A stretch of 64,000 bases of DNA from Catenulispora sp. EB89 (GTDB taxonomy: Bacteria > Actinomycetota > Actinomycetes > Streptomycetales > Catenulisporaceae). The stretch spans positions 372,001 to 436,000 of the forward strand of contig NZ_JBGCCU010000006.1 in NCBI RefSeq assembly GCF_041261445.1, read 5' to 3'. Of this stretch, positions 46,396 through 55,227 are shown piece by piece. A program made the position numbers and the translations under genes. The first letter of the stretch is position 1; every line of letters begins with the position of its first letter. The notes below the pieces were generated by a model. The model was given only the letters and a program-made list of their open reading frames with translations. It was not told the origin of the DNA and ran no database searches.

Positions 46396-47112
46396 TCACT
46401 CCCCCCGCCGCCCCGCCAACCGCATATGAATGTCCTCCAACGACTCCGCCACCACAGCCCGCATAGCCACCTCCGCCCGCCCCGGGTCCCCCGCCGCGAC
46501 CGCCACCGCCACCGCGTCGTGCCGGTCCGCGTCGGCGGGATCCGGCGCGGTCGGCAGCAGCTTCAGCGCCGCGCGCCCGCGCAGCAGCTCCTCCGTCACC
46601 GGCGCCAGCTGCGCGAACAGCGGGTTGCCGCACATGCCCAGCACCAGCCGGTGAAAGTCGACGTCCGCCTCCAGGAACGACGTCCGGTCCCCCACCGCCG
46701 CCGCCGCGCGCATCCGCGCCGAGCTCTCCAGCAGGCTCGTGCGCTTCGCCCGGTCCGCCTGCCGAGCGGCCGCGGCCGCAGCCGCCGGCTCCACCGCGCC
46801 GCGCAGTTCCGTCAGTTCGTCGAGCACCGTCGCGCGCTCCGTTCCGGCCAGGCGCCAGCGGATCACGTCCGGGTCGTACAGGTGCCATTCCCGCACCGGC
46901 CGTACCGTCAGTCCCACACGCGGGGAGCTGCGCAGCAGGCGCTTCGACTGCAGGGCCTGGACCGCCTCGCGCACCACCGTGCGGCTGACGCCGAAGCGCT
47001 CCGCGAGGTCGTCGGTGCGGAGCACGTCGCCGGGGTTGTGGCGGCCGCCGGCGATGGCGTGGCCGAGGTCGTCCGCGACCTTGCCGGCCAGTCCTTTGCC
47101 CAACTCCGGCAT
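46396..47112 (-). CDS. GntR/FadR-type repressor of the gluconate genes
   Basis: This 238-residue GntR-superfamily regulator has its winged helix in residues 1-75 (GDVLRTDDLAERFGVSRTVVREAVQALQSKRLL) and a FadR-type all-helical FCD domain (about 90-225) with metal-ligand-like Asp/His residues in ADVDFHRLVLG. It is divergent from gntK-gntP, the arrangement of gluconate operon repressors. Gluconate or its 6-phosphate is the expected inducer. A palindrome at 47257 and CGTATTACG at 47202 are candidate sites. Confidence 0.9.
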   Translation of the reverse strand: MPELGKGLAGKVADDLGHAIAGGRHNPGDVLRTDDLAERFGVSRTVVREAVQALQSKRLLRSSPRVGLTVRPVREWHLYDPDVIRWRLAGTERATVLDELTELRGAVEPAAAAAAARQADRAKRTSLLESSARMRAAAAVGDRTSFLEADVDFHRLVLGMCGNPLFAQLAPVTEELLRGRAALKLLPTAPDPADADRHDAVAVAVAAGDPGRAEVAMRAVVAESLEDIHMRLAGRRGE

Positions 47113-47256
47113 GCCGTTCCTCCCGTTGCCAGGTCCTGTGCGGGTGAGTCCGAGACCATCATCGCGCCACCATCGCCGGTTCAGCGCCCCGGCGCGAGTC
47201 GTTTCGTATTACGGAATAGTCACCACCTCTTCAATCGTCATACTTTTTGGCCTACC

Positions 47257-47275
47257 GTGACGCGTGGCGCGTCAC
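47257..47275. promoter_or_regulatory. Candidate GntR operator before gntK
   Basis: GTGACGCG-TGG-CGCGTCAC is a perfect palindrome with an odd centre, 36 bases before gntK. The 198-base divergent region is clearly more AT-rich than the genes, as expected for promoters. Confidence 0.5.
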
Positions 47276-47310
47276 GAGGTGTCGCGTACGGGGTCAAAGG
47301 AGACTGAACC

Positions 47311-48012
47311 GTGAATGCCGCATCGCCCGCAGCATTGCCCGCCGTGCCGGGCGCGCTACCGCCCATCCTGCTCATCACCGGGGTCTCCGGCAGCGGGAAG
47401 ACCACCATCGGCTCGCTGCTCGCCGGCCGGCTGGGCTGGGAGTACGCCGAGGCGGACGCCTTCCATCCGGCCGCCAACATCGCCAAGATGTCCGCCGGGC
47501 ATCCGCTGACCGACGAGGACCGGTGGCCCTGGCTGGACAACATCGGGCGCTGGATCGACGAGACCACGGCCCGCGGGCGGCCCGGCGTCGTCACCTCCTC
47601 CGCGCTCAAGCGCGTCTACCGCGACCGGCTGCTGGCCGGGCGTCCGCAGGTGCGCCTGATCTACCTGGACGCCGACCGCGAGACCGTGGCCCGGCGGCTC
47701 ACCGCGCGCAACGGCCACTTCTTCCCGCCGGAGCTCCTCGACTCGCAGTTCGGGGACCTGGAGCCGCCGGCCGACGACGAGCACCCGGTGCGCGTCAAGG
47801 TCGACGACCACGACTCGCCGCTGACCGTCGCCGAGCGCCTGATCCGTGCCGAGAAGCTGGAAGCCGTCGAGGCCGAGCACGACCGGGACGAAGCCGCGCA
47901 TGACGAGCCCGGCGCAGCGCACCACGACACCGCGGCTGGCAACGCCGACACGGTCGCCACGGCCAACACGGCCGACACCGCCGGCAACGCCGACAAGGAG
48001 GCCGGCGCATGA
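47311..48012 (+). CDS. gntK: Gluconokinase
   Basis: This enzyme phosphorylates gluconate to 6-phosphogluconate for the pentose phosphate pathway. Residues 15-190 form the P-loop kinase: Walker A GVSGSGKTT, the gluconate-binding EADAFHP, the lid segment ARNGHFFPPELLDSQF and DDHDSPL. The protein is 233 residues; family members are about 165-180. The extra C-terminal 45 residues are a low-complexity Ala/Asp/Asn/Thr tail (TANTADTAGNAD type), probably disordered. It starts at GTG 47311 with AAAGGAG upstream, and its stop overlaps gntP as ATGA. Confidence 0.95.
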   Translation: MNAASPAALPAVPGALPPILLITGVSGSGKTTIGSLLAGRLGWEYAEADAFHPAANIAKMSAGHPLTDEDRWPWLDNIGRWIDETTARGRPGVVTSSALKRVYRDRLLAGRPQVRLIYLDADRETVARRLTARNGHFFPPELLDSQFGDLEPPADDEHPVRVKVDDHDSPLTVAERLIRAEKLEAVEAEHDRDEAAHDEPGAAHHDTAAGNADTVATANTADTAGNADKEAGA

Positions 48013-49418
48013 TCGCAGCGATAGCGGCCCACCCGGCCCTCGCCGAAGCCGCCGCCAAAACCGCCAAATCCACCGCCTGGACCGGCCACGACACCCGCCT
48101 GATCCTCGTCGCCCTGGCCGGCATCGCCCTGGTCGTCCTGATGACCGCGGTGACGAAGATCCACCCCTTCCTCGCCCTGCTCATCGGCGGCCTGTTCGTC
48201 GGCATCGCCGGCGGCATCCCGGTCGACAAGCTCCTGTCGACCACCGAGACCGGCGTCGGCGGCGTCCTGGGCAACGTCGGCGTGATCGTGGCCCTGGGCG
48301 CCATGCTCGGCAAGATGCTGGTCGACTCCGGCGGCGCCGACCGGCTGGTCGGCGCGATCGTCGACCGGGTCGGCGAGAAGCGCGCGCCGTGGGCGATGGT
48401 GGTGGCCGCGATGGTCGTCGGCATCCCGATGTTCTTCGAGGTCGGCCTGGTCCTGATGGTCCCGATCATCTACCTGGTCTGGAAGCGCACCGGCGGCTCG
48501 ATCCTGCGCGTGGGCATCCCGGCGCTGGCCGGCCTGTCGATCCTGCACGGCCTGATCCCGCCGCACCCCGGGCCGCTGGTGGCGATCAACGCCCTGCACG
48601 CGGACCTCGGCACCACGCTGCTGTTCGGCGTCATCGTCGCGATCCCGACCGCGATCATCGGCGGCCCGCTCTACGGCACCTGGATCTCCAAGCGCGTGCA
48701 CCCGCACCCGCCGGAGACCCTGGCGGCGCAGTACACGACGACCGAGCGGACCGACGGCAAGACCCCCTCGGTGCTCACCACCCTCTCGGTGATCCTCCTG
48801 CCGGTGGCCATCATGCTGGTCAAGACGGTGGTCGACATCGCCGACAGCAGCCCGACCTCCGAGCTGCACAAGGTGATGGACTTCGTCGGCGACCCGATCA
48901 TGGCGATGATCGTCGGCGTGGTCTACGCCGTGTTCGCCTTCGGCTTCGGCCGCAAGGCCTCCGACGTCATGGGCGCCGCGCTCGGCCCGATCGCGGGCAT
49001 CCTGCTGATCATCGGCGCCGGCGGCGGCTTCAAGCAGATGCTGGTCGGCACCGGCATCGCCGACTCGATCGGCAAGGCCGCGAACAACTCGCACCTGTCG
49101 CTGCTGCTGCTCGCCTGGCTGATCGCGGTCGGTATCCGGCTGGCCACGGGATCGGCGACGGTGGCGACCGTCACCGCCTCCGGCATCATCGCGCCGATCG
49201 CGGCGAGCCACACGAACACCTCCACCGCGCTGCTGGCGCTGGCCGTGGGCTCCGGCTCGCTGTTCCTGTCGCACGTCAACGACGCCGGTTTCTGGCTGGT
49301 TAAGGAGTTTTTCGGCATGGACGTCAAGCAGACGTTCAAGTCGTGGTCCGCGATGGAGACGATCCTGTCGACCGTATCCATCGTGGTCATCCTGATCCTC
49401 GGAACCTTCGTGCACTAG
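48009..49418 (+). CDS. gntP: Gluconate:H+ symporter (GntP family)
   Basis: This gluconate permease of the cytoplasmic membrane has 469 residues and about twelve to fourteen helices. Family signatures are GGVLGNVGVIVALGAMLGKML, MFFEVGLVLMVPI, IPPHPGPLVAINAL and the C-terminal TGSATVATVTASGI and FLSHVNDAGFWLVKEFFG. ATG 48009 overlaps the kinase stop (ATGA), so uptake and phosphorylation are made together. The repressor gene lies upstream on the other strand. Confidence 0.96.
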   Translation: MIAAIAAHPALAEAAAKTAKSTAWTGHDTRLILVALAGIALVVLMTAVTKIHPFLALLIGGLFVGIAGGIPVDKLLSTTETGVGGVLGNVGVIVALGAMLGKMLVDSGGADRLVGAIVDRVGEKRAPWAMVVAAMVVGIPMFFEVGLVLMVPIIYLVWKRTGGSILRVGIPALAGLSILHGLIPPHPGPLVAINALHADLGTTLLFGVIVAIPTAIIGGPLYGTWISKRVHPHPPETLAAQYTTTERTDGKTPSVLTTLSVILLPVAIMLVKTVVDIADSSPTSELHKVMDFVGDPIMAMIVGVVYAVFAFGFGRKASDVMGAALGPIAGILLIIGAGGGFKQMLVGTGIADSIGKAANNSHLSLLLLAWLIAVGIRLATGSATVATVTASGIIAPIAASHTNTSTALLALAVGSGSLFLSHVNDAGFWLVKEFFGMDVKQTFKSWSAMETILSTVSIVVILILGTFVH

Positions 49419-49429
49419 TGTGCGGCGGC

Positions 49430-51025
49430 ATGGGACTGCTCATGCTGCCGGTTTTGGCGCTGCTCACGCTGCTTTCGGCGTGGGCAGTGTCTGTTTCGCC
49501 CTTTTGGCTTTTCGCCCTGATCCCGCTCGCCCTCCTGCTGGCGCTCGGGATCTCCGACGTGCTGCAGCCGCGGCGCTCCATCCTGCGCAACTTCCCGGTC
49601 CTGGGCCACGCGCGCTTCATGATGGAGTACATACGCCCCGAGATCCAGCAGTACTTCATCGAGACGAACACCGGCGGGCGTCCCTTCGACCGCGACACCC
49701 GCTCGGTGGTCTACGAGCGGGCCAAGGGCATCCACGGCGACCAGGCGTTCGGGACCGAGCTGGACGTCGAGTCCTCGGGCTACGAGTTCTTGGAGCACTC
49801 GATGTCGCCGTTGCAGCCGACACCGGAGCAGCCGCGCGTGCTCGTAGGCGGCCCGGATTGCAGGCATCCGTATGAGATGGCGCTGCTGAACGTCTCGGCG
49901 ATGAGCTTCGGCGCCTTGTCCGCCAACGCGATCCTGGCGTTGAACAAGGGTGCCAAGGCCGGCGGCTTCGCCCACGACACCGGCGAGGGCGGCATCTCGC
50001 CGTACCACCGCGAGGGCGGCGGCGACCTGGTCTGGGAGATCGGGTCCGGCTACTTCGGCGCGCGGACCGCCGACGGGAACTTCGACCCCGACAAGTTCCG
50101 CGACAAGGCCGCCGACCCGCAGATCAAGTGCGTGGAGCTGAAGCTGAGCCAGGGCGCGAAGCCTGGGCTCGGCGGCGTGCTGCCGGGGCCGAAGGTGACG
50201 CGGCAGATCGCCGACATCCGCGGCGTCCCGGCGGGCGTCACGGTCATCAGCCCGCCGTCGCACAAGGTCTTCAGCACGCCGCGCGAGCTCGTGCTGTTCA
50301 TCGCGAAGATGCGGGAGCTGTCCGGCGGCAAGCCCACCGGCTTCAAGCTGTGCGTGGGCTCGCGGCGCGAGTTCCTGGCCGTCTGCAAGGCGATGCTGGC
50401 CGAGGGCGTGACGCCGGACTTCATCGTGGTCGACGGCTCCGAAGGCGGCACCGGCGCGGCGCCGCTGGAGTTCGAGGACAACGTCGGGACGCCGCTCACC
50501 CACGGCCTGCTGACGGTGCACAACGCGCTGGTCGGCGTGGGGCTGCGGGACCGGATCCGGATCGGCGCCAGCGGCAAGATCGCGCGCGGGACCGACATCG
50601 TGAAGCGCATCGCCCAGGGCGCCGACTACACCAACGCCGCGCGCGCCATGATGATGGCCGTCGGCTGCATCCAGGCGCAGAAGTGCCACACCAACCACTG
50701 CCCGGTCGGCGTCGCGACCCAGGACCCGAAGCGCTACCGGGCCCTGGACGTGCCGGACAAGGCGCTGCGCGTGCAGCGCTTCCAGTCCGCGACGGTCGCC
50801 GAGGCGCAGCAGCTCATCGCCGCGATGGGCCTGAGCGGCCCGCACGAGCTGCGGCCGGAGATGGTGCAGCGGCGCGTGAGCCAGCGCAAGACGAGCACGT
50901 ACGCAGAGCTCTACCACTACCTGCGGCCGGGCGAACTGCTCGCCGAGCCGGTCCCGGGCTGGGACGAGGACTGGCAGGCCGCCGATCCGGACACGTTCCG
51001 GGCGGTGGGGGTGAAAAAGGCCTAG
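49430..51025 (+). CDS. FMN-binding glutamate-synthase-like oxidoreductase
   Basis: This 531-residue protein has one or two N-terminal membrane helices (residues 3-40). A large domain homologous to the FMN-binding central part of glutamate synthase follows (about 100-510): LNVSAMSFGALSANAILALNKGAK, HDTGEGGISPYH, VELKLSQGAKPGLGG, DGSEGGTGAAPLEF and CxxxKCHTNHCPVG, Fe-S-type cysteines. It lacks the glutaminase and the GOGAT N-terminal domains, so it does not make glutamate alone; such stand-alone GltB_2 proteins have no agreed role. ATG 49430 follows the gntP stop by 11 bases. Confidence 0.9.
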   Translation: MGLLMLPVLALLTLLSAWAVSVSPFWLFALIPLALLLALGISDVLQPRRSILRNFPVLGHARFMMEYIRPEIQQYFIETNTGGRPFDRDTRSVVYERAKGIHGDQAFGTELDVESSGYEFLEHSMSPLQPTPEQPRVLVGGPDCRHPYEMALLNVSAMSFGALSANAILALNKGAKAGGFAHDTGEGGISPYHREGGGDLVWEIGSGYFGARTADGNFDPDKFRDKAADPQIKCVELKLSQGAKPGLGGVLPGPKVTRQIADIRGVPAGVTVISPPSHKVFSTPRELVLFIAKMRELSGGKPTGFKLCVGSRREFLAVCKAMLAEGVTPDFIVVDGSEGGTGAAPLEFEDNVGTPLTHGLLTVHNALVGVGLRDRIRIGASGKIARGTDIVKRIAQGADYTNAARAMMMAVGCIQAQKCHTNHCPVGVATQDPKRYRALDVPDKALRVQRFQSATVAEAQQLIAAMGLSGPHELRPEMVQRRVSQRKTSTYAELYHYLRPGELLAEPVPGWDEDWQAADPDTFRAVGVKKA

Positions 51026-51077
51026 CGCGTCGGGAACCCGACGCCGGCTTGATCACCGTCCGGCCTAGAGTGGTGTG

Positions 51078-51572
51078 ATGATCACCACTGAGCGCCTGCG
51101 GCTGCGCCCCGCGACCATGGAAGACGTCCACTTCTGGGTCGACCTGCACGCCGATCCGGAGGTCAACAGGTTCGTCGGCGCGTACACCGAGGAGCGCGCC
51201 GAGGACCGGCTCCGCCGTATCTCGGACAGCTGGGCCGCGCGTGGCTACGGCCTGTGCGTCGTGGAGCTGCTGGACGGCGGCGAGGCGATCGGCCGGTCCG
51301 GACTCAACTGGTGGGAGGAGTTCGGCGAGACCGAGATCGGGTGGACGTTCCGGCGCGAGCACTGGGGCAAGGGGTACGCGACCGAGGCCGCGCGGGCCGT
51401 GCTGGAGTGGGGTTTCGGCAAGCTCGAGCTCGATCAGATCACTGCGATGATCGCCCCCGGCAACCAGGCGTCGATCGCGGTCGCCGAACGGCTCGGGTTC
51501 ACGGCGCGCCGGGAGGACGAGGTGCTGGGGATGCCTTGCACGGTTTACGCGCTGGACCGGCCCGGGAAGTAG
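51078..51572 (+). CDS. GNAT family N-acetyltransferase (RimJ/RimL-like)
   Basis: This 164-residue acetyltransferase of the RimJ/RimL subgroup has the opening TTERLRLRPAT, the beta-bulge region GWTFRREHWGKGYATEAARAVLEW that binds acetyl-CoA (Q/R-x-x-G-x-G/A as HWGKGYATEA), and GNQASIAVAERLGF. It transfers acetyl to an N-terminal residue or a small amine; the substrate is unknown. ATG 51078 or GTG 51075 starts it. It is followed by a heptanucleotide repeat and a convergent small membrane gene. Confidence 0.9.
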   Translation: MITTERLRLRPATMEDVHFWVDLHADPEVNRFVGAYTEERAEDRLRRISDSWAARGYGLCVVELLDGGEAIGRSGLNWWEEFGETEIGWTFRREHWGKGYATEAARAVLEWGFGKLELDQITAMIAPGNQASIAVAERLGFTARREDEVLGMPCTVYALDRPGK

Positions 51573-51573
51573 A

Positions 51574-51654
51574 GCCTGACGCCTGACGCCTGACGCCTCA
51601 CGCGCGACGCCCGACGCCCGACGCCCGATGCCTGGCGCCTGACGGCCGACGCCC
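51574..51654. repeat. Heptanucleotide tandem repeat (GCCTGAC/GCCCGAC)
   Basis: About eleven 7-bp units, GCCTGAC changing to GCCCGAC and variants, fill the space between two convergent genes from just after the GNAT stop to the membrane-gene stop. The unit is not a multiple of three, and the tract lies outside the coding regions. It could act as a transcription-end spacer or be neutral slippage. Confidence 0.85.
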
Positions 51655-51957
51655 TCACGCCTCGCGCAGCCGGAACCCGCGCCGCCGCTGCCAGCCCGCG
51701 GCCGACGCCGCCCCGATCGCGACGCCGGCGATCAGCAGCACCCAGGCCAGGCCCGCATTGTCGTAGTGCTTGGCCTGCGCGTAGTCCTCGGTGACGGTGT
51801 GGCCGTCGGCATAGTGCGTGATGCACCGGTCCGTCGCGGTCATCTGCCGGCCGTCGCAGGTCGGAGTGGTGTTCGAGCCCTTGTACATCGAGTACGCCGC
51901 CACGATCACCAGCACCACACCGACGACCAGTCCGACCTTCGTTGCCCTCGCCAACAT
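51655..51957 (-). CDS. Small membrane protein with two helices
   Basis: This 100-residue protein has one helix at 7-25 and another at about 69-88, separated by an outside loop of about 40 residues with two Cys (TCDGRQ and RCITHY) that may form a disulphide. The end is basic (QRRRGFRLREA). It looks like a small actinobacterial membrane protein of unknown function. It lies upstream of nothing recognisable on its strand and is convergent with the GNAT gene. Confidence 0.65.
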   Translation of the reverse strand: MLARATKVGLVVGVVLVIVAAYSMYKGSNTTPTCDGRQMTATDRCITHYADGHTVTEDYAQAKHYDNAGLAWVLLIAGVAIGAASAAGWQRRRGFRLREA

Positions 51958-52024
51958 GCTGACAACCGTATCGGGGGGACACCCGCGCGCGGGAGCGTCT
52001 CCTCCGTTTCGCGACGTATTTTGA

Positions 52025-52885
52025 CTACGTATCCACCTCGGCCATGCGCTGCGTGCCGATCACCCTGAGCAGTTGCAGCGCCTGCTGCGCCGGCGTCCCG
52101 GCCCGCGCCGAGTGGATGATCAGGCGCTGGTCGTGCTCCGGCGACAGCATGACCTCGCAGTCCAGGTCGATGCGGCCGACGACCGGGTGCAGCACGGTCT
52201 TGTGGTCCGAGCGGCGCCGCGCGACGTCGTGCCGCTCCCACAGGTCCGCGAATCGCTGACTGCGCGCCTTGAGTTCCTCAACGAGGACCCGCAGCCGGGC
52301 GTCGTCGGGCCGGGCCGCGAGCCCGGCGCGCAGATCGGCGACGGTGTGCTCGCCGTTGCGGACGAAGTCCTCGGGCAGGAAGAACTGCGCGGCCTCCGGG
52401 TTGCAGAAGTGCTGCCAGGCGATGTTGCGCTGCTCGACCGGGAAGCGGCCGGGATCGCCCATCAGGGCGGCCTGCATCGCGTTCCAGGCCAGCATGTCGC
52501 CGCGGTCGCTGCACACCAGGGCCGGGGTGTCGTCCAGCTTGTCCAGCAGGTGCAGCACGCCCGGGCGGACGTGGTCGGTCGGCACGAAGCTGTCGTTCTC
52601 GGGCATCACGCCGGACAGGTGGAACAGGTGGTCGTGCTCGTCGCGGGTCAGCCGCAGCGCGCGGGAGAGCGCACCGAGCAGCTGCGCCGAGGGCTGCGGC
52701 CCGCGCGCCTGCTCCAGCCGGATGTAGTAGTCCACTGACATGCCCGCGGCCATCGCGACCTCCTCGCGCCGCAGGCCGGCGGTCCGGCGGCGGCTGCTCG
52801 CGGGCAGACCGAGGTCCTCCGGACGCAGCCGCTCACGGCGGGTGCGCAGGAAGGCGGCGAGTTCGGGGCGATCGATCTTGAGCAC
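52025..52885 (-). CDS. XRE-type regulator with MmyB-like C-terminal domain
   Basis: This 286-residue regulator has an N-terminal helix-turn-helix (about 30-75: GLRREEVAMAAGMSVDYYIRLEQARGPQPSAQ) and the MmyB-like ligand-binding domain of the actinobacterial family (about 105-280), with MLAWNAMQAALMGDP, FLPEDFV and HPVVGRIDLDCEVML. It starts at GTG 52885 with GGAGG nearby. It is divergent from an NAD-dependent epimerase gene, its probable target. Regulators of this family often control the adjacent oxidoreductase. Confidence 0.9.
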   Translation of the reverse strand: MLKIDRPELAAFLRTRRERLRPEDLGLPASSRRRTAGLRREEVAMAAGMSVDYYIRLEQARGPQPSAQLLGALSRALRLTRDEHDHLFHLSGVMPENDSFVPTDHVRPGVLHLLDKLDDTPALVCSDRGDMLAWNAMQAALMGDPGRFPVEQRNIAWQHFCNPEAAQFFLPEDFVRNGEHTVADLRAGLAARPDDARLRVLVEELKARSQRFADLWERHDVARRRSDHKTVLHPVVGRIDLDCEVMLSPEHDQRLIIHSARAGTPAQQALQLLRVIGTQRMAEVDT

Positions 52886-53017
52886 CCCTCCAGCATCGCG
52901 CACCCGCCGCGAGCTATCCAGGGATCGCGAGTCCCAGGATGAGCGGGTCTCTGCACACCGCCTCCGACCTGCGGCAACGCTCTGGACATCAGAAGTCGCC
53001 CGAAGGAGACGAACCTC

Positions 53018-53905
53018 ATGACCACCACCACTTCCGCCAAGCCCGTCCTGATCACCGGCGGCACCGGGAAGGTCGGCAGCCGGCTGATCCCGCGCGTGCT
53101 GTCCCAGGGCGACGCGGTCCGCGCCCTGGTCCGCGACCCGGAGTCGGAGGCCGCGCTGCGGCTGCGCGCGGCCGGCGCCGAGCTCGTCGTCGGCGACCTC
53201 GCGACGCTGGACGCCGCCGGCTTCAAGGACGTCGTCGACGGCACCTCCGCGGTGATCCACCTCGCGGCCACCTTCCGCGACGCCCCGACCCCGGAGCGCG
53301 CCACCGCGGTGAACACCGACGCGACGACGGCGCTGGCCGAGGCCGCGCTGGACGCCGGCGTGACCCGCTTCGTGTTCGCCAGCACGAACCTGGTCTACGG
53401 AGCCGGCCACCACGCCCCGCAGGACGAGCAGACCGAACTCGGGCCGATCGCGTGGGGCGGCCCGTACCCGGAGTCGAAGGTCGCCGCCGAGAAGTCGTTG
53501 CAGGACCTGCGGATCCGGCGCGGTCTCGACCTCCGGGTGGTACGTCTGGCCTTCGTCTACGGCGACGGCGACCCGCACATCGAGGAGTTCATGCAGCGCC
53601 CGCTGGACTGGCACTCCTCCCGCCGCCTGCAGATGGTGCACCACGCCGACGTGGCGCAGGGCGTACTGCTCGCGCTGCGCGCCGAAGGCCTGAGCGGCGA
53701 GGTGTTCAACATCGCCGACGACTCCGCAGCGACGCTCGCGGAGATCTACCGCTACGTGGGGCGCGAGCTGACGCCGGAGATGGCCGAGCGGGACGTGACC
53801 GAGCCGTGGTTCGGCATCGTGCAGAACGGCAAGGCGCGGCGGGTGCTCGGGTACCGGCCGCTGTACCCGACGATGTGGCAGGCCGTGGACGCCGGGGCCA
53901 TGTGA
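53018..53905 (+). CDS. NAD-dependent epimerase/dehydratase
   Basis: This 295-residue extended-SDR protein has the Rossmann motif ITGGTGKVGSRLI at the start, then VIHLAATF, FASTNLVYG, and PYPESKVAAEKSL, where the YxxxK catalytic pair is present as Tyr-Pro-Glu-Ser-Lys. A C-terminal substrate domain follows. It acts on a nucleotide sugar or similar substrate, unknown here. GAAGGAG precedes ATG 53018. The divergent XRE regulator probably controls it. A hairpin at 53925 ends the message. Confidence 0.9.
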   Translation: MTTTTSAKPVLITGGTGKVGSRLIPRVLSQGDAVRALVRDPESEAALRLRAAGAELVVGDLATLDAAGFKDVVDGTSAVIHLAATFRDAPTPERATAVNTDATTALAEAALDAGVTRFVFASTNLVYGAGHHAPQDEQTELGPIAWGGPYPESKVAAEKSLQDLRIRRGLDLRVVRLAFVYGDGDPHIEEFMQRPLDWHSSRRLQMVHHADVAQGVLLALRAEGLSGEVFNIADDSAATLAEIYRYVGRELTPEMAERDVTEPWFGIVQNGKARRVLGYRPLYPTMWQAVDAGAM

Positions 53906-53924
53906 AAGCGGTACGACTAAAATG

Positions 53925-53954
53925 AGGGGCAACTCATCTCGATGAGTTGCCCCT
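53925..53954 (+). terminator. Perfect 13-bp hairpin
   Basis: AGGGGCAACTCAT (53925-53937) and ATGAGTTGCCCCT (53942-53954) enclose a CTCG loop 19 bases after the epimerase stop. It is followed by mixed sequence on the plus strand and by TTTT on the minus strand. It lies 42 bases before the HxlR start, so it could also be its operator. Confidence 0.65.
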
Positions 53955-53995
53955 GATCGCTATCTGATCGCCGTGGAATACAAGGATCGCAAGCT

Positions 53996-54373
53996 GTGAG
54001 TCGCCCGAAATCCTATGGGGATGCCTTTTTCGAAGACTGCCCTACCCGGACGGTTTTCGACACCATCAGCGGTCGATGGGTACCTCTGATCCTTGTCGCG
54101 CTGGCGAAGGAACCATCCGGTTATCGCGAACTTTTGCGCCGTATCGAGGGCATCACACCGAAAGTTCTGACCGAGGCTCTGCGCCGCCTGGAAAACGACG
54201 GGATCGTGTCCGCCACACGCAGTGTCGAGGGCGGGGTACGGAACTCGCAGTACGACTTGACCCCGCTGGGACAGACTCTCCTGCCGATCGTGCAGGCCGT
54301 GAAGGTGTGGGCGGAGGAGCATCTTCCCGAGGTGGAGGCGGCGCGGCAAGCGCGCCTTGGGGAGGGTACCTGA
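53996..54373 (+). CDS. HxlR family transcriptional regulator
   Basis: This 125-residue winged-helix regulator has the HxlR pattern CPTRTVFDTISGRWVPLILVAL, YRELLRRIEGITPKVLTEALRRLE, and NSQYDLTPLGQTL. Cys15 may sense redox or carbonyl stress. It starts at GTG 53996. Its base composition is lower in GC than its neighbours, with codons such as TTT, TAT and TTG, pointing to recent transfer together with the alpha/beta hydrolase that follows 68 bases later and is its likely target. Confidence 0.9.
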   Translation: MSRPKSYGDAFFEDCPTRTVFDTISGRWVPLILVALAKEPSGYRELLRRIEGITPKVLTEALRRLENDGIVSATRSVEGGVRNSQYDLTPLGQTLLPIVQAVKVWAEEHLPEVEAARQARLGEGT

Positions 54374-54441
54374 AGGTGCCTTCTTGTGACCGTGTCGGGC
54401 TCTCCTTACGGTGAAGGGAATTCACCGACAGGAGTCCTTCC

Positions 54442-55227
54442 ATGCATAATTGGACCAACCCCGATATGCCCGACGCACCGAAGCGTGTACTTGTCCTCAT
54501 CCACGGTACGAGTCTCGACGCGCCGTCCAATTTCGGTCATGTCATTTCTCGCTTCGCCAATCATTCGCAGGTCATTTGCCCCGACTATTCGGCGGACAAG
54601 CGTCCCGGAAACGCCGATCAGAACCTGAGCGGAGTGGTCGACCGGGTCGTCGCACAAATCCGGTCGGCCACCGACACGGCTGTCGACCTCGTGGGCGATT
54701 CCCTCGGATCGGTCGTCGCGGCCGCCGCGGCGGCTCGGCACCCGGGCCTCGTTCGGAGCCTGGTGCTGATCGCGCCGTGGGCGGACGCCTCCGATCCCCG
54801 CCACGACTTCGTCTTCAGCACCTGGGGCCGCTTGCAGGCCACCGCCCCGGAGGAGGCGGCACGCTTCGCGCTCAGCCTGTCGATCAGCCCGGCGAAGATG
54901 GCGGCGATCCCCCGCGAAGACCTCGACGCGATGGTCCGGCAGCCGGCGCCGGCGGGCACCCTGTCCCGCATCCGGCTGGCCGGACAAGCCGATCTGGTGG
55001 CCGACCTGCCGAATGTCACCGCGCCGACCCTGATCGTCAGGGGAAGCCAGGACTACGTCATCCCGGCTTATCAGACTGCTGCTGTCGAGGCGCTCATCCC
55101 CGATGTCCGGACCGAGGTGCTGGACTCGGGTCACGCCCTGCTCTACGAACAGGCGGATAACGTCGTCCGCCTCGTCAACGAGTTCTCGGCGGGTCACGGG
55201 GAGGACGTCGCAGAAGTCGGCTGCTGA
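54442..55227 (+). CDS. Alpha/beta hydrolase
   Basis: This 261-residue alpha/beta-hydrolase-fold enzyme has LVLIHGT (oxyanion region), the nucleophile elbow GDSLGS, the acid in RGSQDYVIP and the His in SGHALLYE. ACAGGAGTCC precedes ATG 54442. It follows the HxlR regulator and shares its lower GC at the start, so the pair may be a small acquired module for breakdown of an ester or lactone. The gene's end overlaps the convergent membrane gene by 34 bases. Confidence 0.88.
   Translation: MHNWTNPDMPDAPKRVLVLIHGTSLDAPSNFGHVISRFANHSQVICPDYSADKRPGNADQNLSGVVDRVVAQIRSATDTAVDLVGDSLGSVVAAAAAARHPGLVRSLVLIAPWADASDPRHDFVFSTWGRLQATAPEEAARFALSLSISPAKMAAIPREDLDAMVRQPAPAGTLSRIRLAGQADLVADLPNVTAPTLIVRGSQDYVIPAYQTAAVEALIPDVRTEVLDSGHALLYEQADNVVRLVNEFSAGHGEDVAEVGC

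Noticed and set aside
51574-51654. Possible CRISPR-like array
   Set aside because: The repeats are seven bases and directly adjacent with no spacers, so this is a microsatellite.
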